Source: Pseudomonas sp.
GTDB taxonomy: Bacteria > Pseudomonadota > Gammaproteobacteria > Pseudomonadales > Pseudomonadaceae
NCBI GenBank assembly: GCA_029240955.1
Contig: JARDZH010000161.1
Location: forward strand, 1 to 5,854
Reading direction: 5' to 3'
Length of the DNA stretch: 5,854 nt
Shown here piece after piece: positions 1 through 5,438 of the stretch; position 1 is the stretch's first letter; each line of letters starts with the position of its first letter. Below the pieces are notes generated by a model. The model was given only the letters and a program-made list of their open reading frames with translations, was not told the origin of the DNA and did not search any database. Position numbers and translations under genes: made by a program.

Positions 1-518
1 TGGATTTCAGTGTTGGCGATGATGTTGGCCGTCGCGCCCGGGTTGCCCAGTGCGTGTTGATAGTCCTTGGCGACGTAGTCGATCAGGCCTTCGTCCAGCG
101 GCCAGGCGTTAACCTGTCCTTCCCAGTCATCGATGATGGTATTGCCGAAACGGAACACTTCGCTCTGCATGTACGGAACGCGCGCCGCCAGCCAGGCTTC
201 GCGGGCCGCTTTCAGGGTTTCGTCGTTCGGCTTGGCGAGGAAGGCATCGACAGCCGTGCTGAGTTTTTTCGCACCGTTCTCGGCGTCTTCGAACACGGCA
301 GCGACGATAGTCGCGTAGTTGGCGACCACCGCTTTGGCGTCCGCATCATTGGTCTGAGTCGCAGCCGCCGGAGCGGGAGCCGGAGCAGCAGGCGTCACAG
401 GTGCAGCCGGCGCGGCAGCAGGCGCAGGTGCTGCGGCCTTGTCCTTATCTTCGCCACAACCGGCGAGAGAGATAGCGATGGCCAGCAGACTTGCGGTTGC
501 CAGAGGCATACGAATCAT
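1..518 (-). CDS. Imelysin-family (peptidase M75-like) outer-membrane lipoprotein, N-terminal part only
   Basis: The first 172 codons are present and the gene runs off the left edge. It opens with MIRMPLATASLLAIAISLAGC, a lipoprotein signal peptide with lipobox L18-A19-G20-C21. Residue +2 is Gly, not Asp, so outer-membrane sorting is expected. Residues 28-53 form an Ala/Pro-rich linker. From about residue 60 the sequence is helical and imelysin-like: EAWLAARVPYMQSEVFRFG (107-125), then the family signature around WEGQVNAWPLDEGLIDYV (132-149). The GxHxxE motif typical of the family would lie beyond the edge, so metal-binding residues cannot be judged. Imelysin proteins are surface or periplasmic and often iron-regulated; the P. 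aeruginosa member IcmP was described as an insulin-cleaving metalloprotease. The place next to bifA fits an icmP orthologue, but I leave the symbol blank because most of the protein is missing. The ATG at 518 has AGGA (minus, 529-526) seven bases upstream. It lies downstream of bifA on the same strand, 156 bp away. Confidence 0.88.
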   Translation of the reverse strand, partial: MIRMPLATASLLAIAISLAGCGEDKDKAAAPAPAAAPAAPVTPAAPAPAPAAATQTNDADAKAVVANYATIVAAVFEDAENGAKKLSTAVDAFLAKPNDETLKAAREAWLAARVPYMQSEVFRFGNTIIDDWEGQVNAWPLDEGLIDYVAKDYQHALGNPGATANIIANTEI

Positions 519-574
519 GACGGAATCCTGCGTCTAAAAGGTGATGGCGGCATCCGCCCCAAAAAAGCTGCCAC

Positions 575-604
575 ATAATGCGAAAGATTTGCATTTGATG
601 CAAA
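575..604 (-). promoter_or_regulatory. Candidate promoter and operator palindromes upstream of the imelysin gene
   Basis: The perfect inverted repeat TTTGCAT-TTG-ATGCAAA occupies 588-604. It overlaps a second, imperfect 19-bp palindrome at 577-595 (AATGC...GCATT, 7 of 9 pairs). Reading the minus strand, a weak -35 (TTGCAT, 603-598) lies 17 bp before a -10-like CATTAT (580-575), so the palindromes would sit across the polymerase site as a repressor operator does. The 19-bp size is that of a Fur box and imelysins are often iron-regulated, but the bases match the GATAAT-type Fur consensus poorly. The palindromes are seen directly; the promoter and the regulator are inference. Confidence 0.4.
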
Positions 605-642
605 GCCGTACGGGCCTTGAAAGGTCAAACTGACGGGCAAGG

Positions 643-661
643 TTGTAACAGGCGGTTACAA
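643..661. repeat. Perfect inverted repeat TTGTAAC-N5-GTTACAA just downstream of bifA
   Basis: A 7-bp perfect inverted repeat with a 5-base centre begins 13 bases beyond the bifA stop codon. As RNA it could form a small hairpin at the 3' end of the bifA message. The stem has only two G-C pairs and no U-run follows on either strand, so it is a poor intrinsic terminator. Its symmetry and 19-bp length would also suit a dimeric repressor acting on the imelysin gene, whose start is about 125 bp away. The repeat is certain; its role is not. Confidence 0.45.
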
Positions 662-674
662 GCAGCATGACGGA

Positions 675-2726
675 TCAGGAAATCGCCGCACCGCTAGGCT
701 GGTTCTGCCGCAGATAGGTCAGTAATTCGCGGGCGGGCAGCGGTTTGCTGTACAGGTAGCCCTGACCTTCGTGGCAGCCTTCGGCGATGATGTAGCGCTC
801 TTGCGCAAGCGTCTCCACGCCTTCAGCGATGACCTGCATGCGCAGGCTTTTGCCCAGCTGGATGATAGCGCGGACGATGGTGGCGTCATCGTCGTCTTCG
901 ATCAGATCCTGAACAAAGCTCTTGTCGATCTTGATCTTGTCCAGCGGCAGGCTTTTCAGATAGCTCAATGATGAATACCCGGTGCCGAAATCATCGATGG
1001 CGATCAGCGCGCCGGAACGTCTCAGACTCAGCAAGTGTTGGGCGGCGGTGCTGATATCCTCCATCAGGCCCGTTTCCGTAACTTCCAGCTCCAGGCTTCC
1101 GGGCGGCAGGCGATAGATCTGCAGCAGGTTATTGACGACGCGCGGCAGTTCCGAGTGGTGCAGTTGCACCGTGGACAGGTTGACTGCCATGCGCACTTCG
1201 CTAAAGCCGTGGTCGTGCCACTCACGCAGCTGGCGGCACGCCTGGTCGAGTACCCATTCGCCGATCGCGATGATCGAGCCGTTCTTTTCGGCCAGCGGGA
1301 TGAAGGTATCGGGCGGCACCATCCCGTGTTCAGGGTGCTGCCAGCGAATCAGCGCCTCGACGCCCATCACCCGGTTATCCCGATAGCTGATCTGCGGCTG
1401 GTAAACCAGATGCAACTGGTTGCGCGGCAAGGCTTCACGCAAGTCCTTTTCCAGTTCGCGGCGCCTGCGCATCTCGCTGTCGACGCTGGCGATATAAAAC
1501 TGATAACGGTTGCGCGAGCGGGACTTGGCCAGCGTCATGGTCTGCTCGGCTTTCTGCAGAAGCTTTTCGGTGCTGTCGCCGTCTTCGGGGAACAGCGTAA
1601 TGCCGATGGTACCGCGCAGATTGATCTTTTCCTCGCCCAGTGCGAACGGCGCTTCCATTTCGTCGAGGATCTTCTGCGCCAGTTCGGCGGCTTCGTAAGG
1701 CTGTTCGATGCGTGGTTGCACCAGCGCGAACTGGTCGCCGCCCAGCCGGGCCAGGGCGCCGAGCTGCCCGCTGTAAGCGCGAAGTCGATCGGCCAGCGCC
1801 AGTAGCAGCTGGTCACCGGACTGGTAACTGAACTGCTCGTTGATCCCTTTGAAGTCATCCAGCCCCAGGCAAAGCACCGCAACCCGCCGTTGCGCGCGTC
1901 CTGCCTCTTCCAGGATGTTATCCAGCTCGGTCTGCAGCCGCAGCCGGTTCGGCAGGCCGGTGAGAAAGTCGCTATGGGCCAGACGCTGCAGATTGTTCTC
2001 GGCCTCATGACGCAGATAGGCGTTGCGCTCGATCGACGCCAGCAGCTGGTTCGCGGTGTTGACCCACACGCCCAGTTCATTCTTTTCATGGCCCTTGAGC
2101 AGCGGCAGCAGATGTTCGCTCGGGCGATCAGGGTTGATGCTGGTCAGGTGGTCGATGATCTTCGACAGGGGTTTGGTCAACAGCCAGTGGTAGACCAGAT
2201 AAAGCACCAGGCCCAATGCCAGGGCGCGCAACACCCCGGAAATGAAAATGATCACGGCATTGATGAGGAAACCTTCACCGTAGGTCGCCGTGTCCAGCGT
2301 GATGCGCAGGTCGCCGTAATACTCGTTGAATGGCGGGCGGCCGATCAGCTGGGTGGTGAAACTGCGCTCCTGGCCCAGAATCAGATCGGTCAGCCAGCGC
2401 GTGGCGGTATCTTTGAGCGGCCGTTCTTTCTCTGCGAGCAGCGTTTCGTTCGGATGGCCTATCGACGCCATGCGCACGGCGCTGTCCTGAAACAGGCCTT
2501 CGATGACCTGCATGCCCATTTCGCGGTCCAGACTGTAGACCGCTTGAGTGGAAGGGTCGCGGAACATGCCCAGAATGCGCCCGGCATCGGACGCCACGGT
2601 CTGACGCGTCTTGTAGGCGTCGAACACGATCTGCGCACAGCTCAACACGACGCCTACCAGCAATGCCGACAGCAGCACTACCCGCAGCAACTTGATCGAC
2701 AGGCTGTTCTTGAGCTCCAGCTTCAA
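675..2726 (-). CDS. bifA: Cyclic-di-GMP phosphodiesterase BifA (membrane-anchored, GGDQF-EAL)
   Basis: The 683-residue inner-membrane protein hydrolyses c-di-GMP to pGpG; BifA loss in pseudomonads raises c-di-GMP, increases biofilm and reduces swarming. Numbering from the TTG start, there are two transmembrane segments (about 10-34 and 153-180) flanking a periplasmic stretch of about 120 residues. A short linker leads to a GGDEF domain (about 250-410) and an EAL domain (about 430-675). The GGDEF domain is degenerate: the signature is GGDQF (329-333), and the first metal Asp of the usual DLDxFK is Gly288 (GLDDFK). The EAL domain looks catalytic: E457-A-L, N516-L-S, E548 in ELEVTE, the D578-D579 pair in IDDFGTGYSSL, K599-I-D, E635 in IAEGVET, and Q655 in HEGQGYLYSKP. 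The degenerate GGDQF with an intact EAL is the known BifA pattern. I chose TTG at 2726 because AAGGA (2739-2735) lies eight bases upstream. An in-frame GTG at 2762 would add 12 residues but has no ribosome binding site. No confident promoter was found in the 311 bases upstream. Confidence 0.95.
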   Translation of the reverse strand: MKLELKNSLSIKLLRVVLLSALLVGVVLSCAQIVFDAYKTRQTVASDAGRILGMFRDPSTQAVYSLDREMGMQVIEGLFQDSAVRMASIGHPNETLLAEKERPLKDTATRWLTDLILGQERSFTTQLIGRPPFNEYYGDLRITLDTATYGEGFLINAVIIFISGVLRALALGLVLYLVYHWLLTKPLSKIIDHLTSINPDRPSEHLLPLLKGHEKNELGVWVNTANQLLASIERNAYLRHEAENNLQRLAHSDFLTGLPNRLRLQTELDNILEEAGRAQRRVAVLCLGLDDFKGINEQFSYQSGDQLLLALADRLRAYSGQLGALARLGGDQFALVQPRIEQPYEAAELAQKILDEMEAPFALGEEKINLRGTIGITLFPEDGDSTEKLLQKAEQTMTLAKSRSRNRYQFYIASVDSEMRRRRELEKDLREALPRNQLHLVYQPQISYRDNRVMGVEALIRWQHPEHGMVPPDTFIPLAEKNGSIIAIGEWVLDQACRQLREWHDHGFSEVRMAVNLSTVQLHHSELPRVVNNLLQIYRLPPGSLELEVTETGLMEDISTAAQHLLSLRRSGALIAIDDFGTGYSSLSYLKSLPLDKIKIDKSFVQDLIEDDDDATIVRAIIQLGKSLRMQVIAEGVETLAQERYIIAEGCHEGQGYLYSKPLPARELLTYLRQNQPSGAAIS

Positions 2727-2734
2727 ATGGTCAT

Positions 2735-2739
2735 TCCTT
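2735..2739 (-). promoter_or_regulatory. Ribosome binding site that decides the bifA TTG start
   Basis: On the minus strand AAGGA stands eight bases before TTG (2726-2724), whose reading frame continues with a hydrophobic membrane anchor. Directly after AAGGA is an ATG in another frame (2734) that reads ATG-ACC-ATT-TGA and stops; its TGA overlaps the TTG. That ATG has no spacing from AAGGA, so it is unlikely to be used efficiently. The alternative GTG at 2762 is preceded by CCCTCTCA, which has no Shine-Dalgarno character. Confidence 0.7.
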
Positions 2740-2764
2740 AATCCGTGTCGGGAACGTGTCACTG

Positions 2765-2783
2765 AGAGGGTTTTTTACCCTCT
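2765..2783. repeat. 19-bp inverted repeat AGAGGG-N7-CCCTCT in the bifA leader
   Basis: A perfect 6-bp stem, rich in G-C, encloses a T6A/TA6 centre about 38 bases upstream of the bifA TTG start. It may be a protein-binding site, or an RNA hairpin if transcription starts upstream. It is not a terminator in the bifA direction, because the T-run is in the loop (on the plus strand) and not after the stem. The repeat is seen directly; its function is unknown. Confidence 0.5.
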
Positions 2784-2800
2784 GAACCACCATCGAAAAA

Positions 2801-2819
2801 CCAGCTGTACCACAGCCGG
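2801..2819. repeat. 19-bp inverted repeat CCaGCTGT-ACC-ACAGCcGG in the bifA leader
   Basis: An 8-base arm with one mismatch (7 of 8 pairs) surrounds a 3-base centre. It is centred 36 bp upstream of the AGAGGG/CCCTCT repeat and has the same overall length. The spacing is a little over three helical turns, so the two sites would lie on roughly similar faces of the DNA. They differ in sequence, so a single protein recognising both is unproven. Confidence 0.45.
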
Positions 2820-2996
2820 GGCCGTCCCTTTTTACAAGGTCAGGTCCGCAGCCAAGGCGTCGGCCATGCGGAACGCGCTGAGGGGATCCTACTATGTCGG
2901 ACCGGTCAGTGCAGACTTGAGCAGGGTGACGCGACTGATATTAGTCCGCTATCCCGTTTTCATACCACTAATTGAGCATGAGAACCGATCGGCCAT

Positions 2997-3025
2997 AAAA
3001 AAACCCGGCCTTGGCCGGGTTTTTT
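2997..3025. terminator. Strong bidirectional intrinsic terminator after sodB
   Basis: Stem CCCGGCC (3004-3010), loop TT, stem GGCCGGG (3013-3019), flanked by seven A residues on the left and six T residues on the right. Read on the minus strand, it follows the sodB stop codon by 12 bases and ends in a U-run, a textbook Rho-independent terminator. It insulates bifA from sodB transcription, so the two genes are separate units despite sharing a strand. The same symmetry would stop a plus-strand transcript ending at about 3025. Confidence 0.95.
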
Positions 3026-3037
3026 GTGAAGCAGGTA

Positions 3038-3619
3038 TCAGGCAGCGTATTGCTTGGCCACGAATTCCCAGTTCACCAGGTTCCAGAAAGCTTCTACATA
3101 CTTCGGACGCAGGTTGCGGTAGTCGATGTAGTAGGCGTGCTCCCAGACGTCGCAGGTCAGCAGCGGGGTGTCGCCGCTGGTCATCGGGTTGCCGGCGCCG
3201 ATGGTGCTGGCCAGAGCCAGGGAACCGTCAGCCTTCTTCACCAGCCAGCCCCAACCGGAGCCGAAAGTGCCGATGGAGATCTTGCTGAACTCTTCCTTGA
3301 ACTTGTCGAAGGAACCGAACGCAGCGTTGATGGCCTCGGCCAGTTCGCCGGTAGGCTCGCCGCCAGCGTTTGGCGCCAGGCATTCCCAGTAGAACGTGTG
3401 GTTCCAGACTTGAGCGGCGTTGTTGAAGATGCCACCCGAGGAAGTCTTGATGATCTCTTCCAGGGTCTTGCCTTCGAACTCGGTGCCCGGAATCAGGTTG
3501 TTCAGGTTCACGACGTAGGTGTTGTGGTGCTTGTCGTGGTGATATTCCAGTGTCTCCGCGGAAATGTGCGGTGCCAGAGCGTCTTTGGCATAGGGCAGCG
3601 GCGGCAATTCAAAAGCCAT
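3038..3619 (-). CDS. sodB: Iron superoxide dismutase SodB
   Basis: A complete 193-residue Fe-SOD that converts superoxide to O2 and H2O2 in the cytoplasm. It has the normal length for the family and no signal peptide. The four metal ligands are H27 (EYHHDKHH), H74 (VWNHTFYW), D157 and H161 ([12 protein letters not shown]). The active-site Gln is in the N-terminal half, Q70 (NNAAQVWNH), which marks the iron type; Mn-SODs carry Gln near residue 146 instead. GSGWGWL (120-126) and the C-terminal NLVNWEFV are also standard. The ATG at 3619 has a very good ribosome binding site, AAAGGAG (3633-3627), seven bases upstream. It has its own promoter-like element upstream and a strong terminator downstream, so it is monocistronic. 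In pseudomonads sodB is expressed when iron is plentiful and is repressed in low iron through Fur and the PrrF small RNAs; this is family knowledge and I cannot verify a PrrF pairing site here. Confidence 0.98.
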   Translation of the reverse strand: MAFELPPLPYAKDALAPHISAETLEYHHDKHHNTYVVNLNNLIPGTEFEGKTLEEIIKTSSGGIFNNAAQVWNHTFYWECLAPNAGGEPTGELAEAINAAFGSFDKFKEEFSKISIGTFGSGWGWLVKKADGSLALASTIGAGNPMTSGDTPLLTCDVWEHAYYIDYRNLRPKYVEAFWNLVNWEFVAKQYAA

Positions 3620-3656
3620 GGTCTATCTCCTTTCAGGTCAATTGCAGTAATCGCAA

Positions 3657-3674
3657 GGCCGATCACGGGCGGCC
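3657..3674 (-). other. Small hairpin in the sodB leader
   Basis: The inverted repeat GGCCG-N8-CGGCC would fold in the 5' untranslated RNA, ending about 24 bases before the sodB ribosome binding site. A weaker TTGC...GCAA pairing (3642-3656) lies between it and the ribosome binding site. These could shape access for a regulatory RNA or ribosome, but could equally be chance in a G+C-rich genome. Confidence 0.3.
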
Positions 3675-3724
3675 AGATACAGCATGCACCGGGAGTTTTA
3701 CTCTTTATGCGGCGCAGACCCCGG

Positions 3725-3733
3725 ATCATAGCA
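3725..3733 (-). promoter_or_regulatory. Extended -10 promoter for sodB
   Basis: The minus strand reads TGC-TATGAT (3733-3725), an extended -10 element with five of six consensus bases. The -35 is poor (TGGTTA at 17-bp spacing), which is acceptable for an extended -10 promoter. Transcription would start near 3718, giving a leader of about 98 nt. The -10 lies inside a small inverted repeat, CCCGG (3720-3724) with CCGGG (3734-3738), which might be an operator. Confidence 0.55.
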
Positions 3734-3812
3734 CCGGGCCTGCGGCTTAACCACGCAACAACTGTGTGGGATAGAGGTTCCAGAGCCTTCCGCTCGGTAT
3801 TGACGAAACGGT

Positions 3813-4415
3813 TCAGACGCCACGAATCAGTTGCAGCGCGACTGCAAACATCATGACCGCGACCATGATGTCCAGCAGTCGCCAGGTCGTGGGTCTGGCC
3901 AGCCATGGCGCAAGCCACGCGGCGCCCAGCGCCAGGGTCGAAAACCACAATAATGAGGCACTGGCCGCACCGACCACGTAGGCGCCGGGCTCTACCTGTT
4001 GCGCGCCGAGCGAGCCGATCAGCAGAACAGTGTCGAGATAGACATGCGGGTTGAGCAGGGTGACCGCAAGCGCACTGAGCAGAACGGCTCGGCGCGAGCG
4101 CACGCCGACGGTCTGGCTTTGTTCCAGACTCTGCGCGGAGCAGGCACGACGCAACGCCTGCACGCCATACCAGACCAGAAAGACGACACCGCCCCAGCGC
4201 GCGATTGCCAGCAGAGTCGGGTTCTGCGCCAGCACATTGGCCAGACCGAAAACGCCCGCTGCCACCAGGATCGCATCGCAAATCACACACAGCATCGCCA
4301 CTGGCAGGTGGTGCTCACGCCGCAAGCTTTGCGCCAGCACGAACGCGTTCTGCGAACCGATGGCCATGATCAGGCCGGCCGCGACCAGTAACCCGTTGAG
4401 ATAGCTTTGCCACAT
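3813..4415 (-). CDS. argO: LysE/ArgO-family basic amino acid exporter
   Basis: A complete 200-residue inner-membrane protein of the LysE/ArgO exporter family, which pumps out excess arginine, lysine or toxic analogues such as canavanine. Family marks are the N-terminal GLIMAIGSQNAFVLAQSLRR (14-33), the conserved CDAIL (46-50) and the NPHVYLDTVLLIGS motif (122-135). Hydrophobic segments at about 5-28, 38-62, 68-88, 110-135, 145-170 and 180-197 fit the five to six helices of the family. I start at the ATG at 4415 because MWQSYLNGLLVAAG matches the normal LysE N-terminus; an in-frame ATG at 4484 adds 23 polar residues that cross the argP promoter region. The ribosome binding site is weak (GGA, nine bases upstream). 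It is divergent from argP, the standard arrangement for an exporter and its regulator. Substrate is inferred from family and context; argO is used in the E. coli sense, and lysE would be an alternative name. Confidence 0.88.
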   Translation of the reverse strand: MWQSYLNGLLVAAGLIMAIGSQNAFVLAQSLRREHHLPVAMLCVICDAILVAAGVFGLANVLAQNPTLLAIARWGGVVFLVWYGVQALRRACSAQSLEQSQTVGVRSRRAVLLSALAVTLLNPHVYLDTVLLIGSLGAQQVEPGAYVVGAASASLLWFSTLALGAAWLAPWLARPTTWRLLDIMVAVMMFAVALQLIRGV

Positions 4416-4470
4416 GAAAGAACGTCCGAAAGATACTGTCGAGGCTGGCGATTCTCCCGCGCTTGGCGGT

Positions 4471-4488
4471 ATAAGAAAAACCAATAAT
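4471..4488. promoter_or_regulatory. Putative ArgP binding site in the argO-argP divergent promoter region
   Basis: The A/T-rich block ATAAGAAAAACCAATAAT stands out in the 97-bp gap. Read toward argO it is ATTATTGGTTTTTCTTAT, which, from memory, strongly resembles the ArgP target upstream of E. coli argO (a TTATTAGTTTTTCTGAT-type sequence). The position, 56-73 bases upstream of the argO start, suits a LysR-type activator. For argP a weak -35 TTGGCG (4463-4468) and A/T-rich -10 candidates lie in the same block, so autoregulation is possible. The resemblance was recalled, not computed. Confidence 0.5.
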
Positions 4489-4512
4489 CCTGATTGCTCA
4501 TTAGGAAAACTG

Positions 4513-5412
4513 ATGTTCGATTACAAATTGCTCTCTGCGCTTGCCGCCGTGGTGGAACAAGCCGGCTTCGAACGGGCGGCGCAGGTACTGGGTCTGTCAC
4601 AATCTGCGGTCTCGCAGCGCATCAAACTGCTGGAGGCGCGGGTGGGGCAGCCGGTGCTGGTTCGCGCCACGCCACCAGAGCCGACCGAAATCGGCCGTCG
4701 TCTGCTCAACCATGTCCAACAGGTTCGGCTGCTTGAGCGCGACCTGCAGAGCCAGGTTCCGGCGCTCGACGAAGAAGGCATGCCCGAGCGGCTGCGCATC
4801 GCTTTGAACGCCGACAGTCTGGCGACCTGGTGGGCGCGAGCGGTTGGAGCTTTCTGCGCCGAGCATCATTTGTTGCTGGATCTGGTGGTTGAAGACCAGG
4901 ACGTCGGACTCAAGCGCATGCGCGCTGGCGAAGTCGCGGCCTGCCTGTGCGGCAGCGAGCGTCCGGTCGCGGGCGCTCGGAGTCAGCCACTTGGCGCAAT
5001 GCGCTATCGTGCTCTGGCAAGTCCTGCGTTTATCGCTCGCAATTTCCCCGACGGGGTCACGCCAGAGCGGCTGCAGCGCTCGGCGGCATTGGTGTTCGGC
5101 CCGGACGATTATCTGCAGCACCGATTTCTGGCGGCGCTGGGGGTCGAGGGCGGTTTCGAGCATCATCTATGCCCGTCGTCGGAAGGCTTCATTCGTATGA
5201 TCGAAGCCGGATTGGGCTGGGGACTGGTGCCCGAGCTGCAAGTGCACGAACAGCGACAGACAGGCGCGCTGCAGGAGCTGGTCGCCGAGCGCTACATCGA
5301 TGTGCCGCTGTACTGGCACCATTGGCGCAACGGCGGGCAGTTGCTGACTCGACTGACCGAACATCTTGTCCGGACGTCCGGTCAATGGCTGGTGCCGCTG
5401 GGCGGCAAGTGA
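4513..5412 (+). CDS. argP: LysR-type transcriptional regulator ArgP (IciA)
   Basis: A complete 299-residue LysR-family regulator. The N-terminal winged helix-turn-helix spans about 3-62 with AGFERAAQVLGLSQSAVSQR (17-36) as the recognition region, followed by the ArgP-typical VRATPPEPTEIGRRLL (50-65). The linker helix (about 66-90) leads into the effector domain beginning ALNADSLATWW (97-107), where NADSLATW is nearly identical to E. coli ArgP. A conserved PLYWHHW lies near the C-terminus. In E. coli ArgP binds arginine or lysine and activates the exporter gene argO in the presence of arginine, while lysine traps the complex; it also controls lysine and nitrogen genes. Here argO is the divergent neighbour, consistent with that role. 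I chose the ATG at 4513 because AGGA (4503-4506) is six bases upstream and the residues then align with family starts; the longer frame from 4414 adds 33 residues that are not protein-like and overlap the argO start. Older annotations call it iciA. Confidence 0.94.
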   Translation: MFDYKLLSALAAVVEQAGFERAAQVLGLSQSAVSQRIKLLEARVGQPVLVRATPPEPTEIGRRLLNHVQQVRLLERDLQSQVPALDEEGMPERLRIALNADSLATWWARAVGAFCAEHHLLLDLVVEDQDVGLKRMRAGEVAACLCGSERPVAGARSQPLGAMRYRALASPAFIARNFPDGVTPERLQRSAALVFGPDDYLQHRFLAALGVEGGFEHHLCPSSEGFIRMIEAGLGWGLVPELQVHEQRQTGALQELVAERYIDVPLYWHHWRNGGQLLTRLTEHLVRTSGQWLVPLGGK

Positions 5413-5438
5413 GCGTCAACTGGTTCGTGTAATGATCG

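Noticed and set aside
577..595. Classical Fur box before the imelysin gene
   Set aside because: The length and symmetry are right, but the bases match GATAATGATAATCATTATC at too few positions to call it.
1890..2741. Long open frame of 283 codons antisense to bifA on the plus strand, and another at 1035-1805
   Set aside because: Both lie wholly opposite a gene with clear domain motifs; long antisense frames are common in G+C-rich genomes. Their translations are Gln/His/Val-rich with no recognisable motif and no good ribosome binding site.
2727..2762. GTG at 2762 as the bifA start
   Set aside because: No Shine-Dalgarno upstream, and the 12 added residues are polar and precede the natural MKLELKNS start, which has AAGGA at good spacing.
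2692..3288. Plus-strand open frame of 198 codons spanning the bifA-sodB gap
   Set aside because: It runs through the sodB terminator and into sodB antisense, and its C-terminal half is Arg/Ser-rich as expected of a shadow frame.
3765..3780. TGTGGGATAGAGG, similar to the head of a Pseudomonas REP element
   Set aside because: Only a short partial match, with no inverted partner or second copy nearby.
3508..4290. Minus-strand open frame of 260 codons crossing argO and sodB
   Set aside because: It is an out-of-frame shadow of argO and the start of sodB, Arg/Cys/Gly-rich and without motifs.
4416..4484. N-terminal extension of argO from an ATG at 4484
   Set aside because: The extra 23 residues do not resemble the LysE family N-terminus, which normally begins just before the first helix, and they overlap the likely ArgP control site.
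4414..4512. N-terminal extension of argP from an ATG at 4414
   Set aside because: The extension overlaps the argO start codon and the divergent promoter region, while ATG 4513 has a good ribosome binding site and matches the family start.
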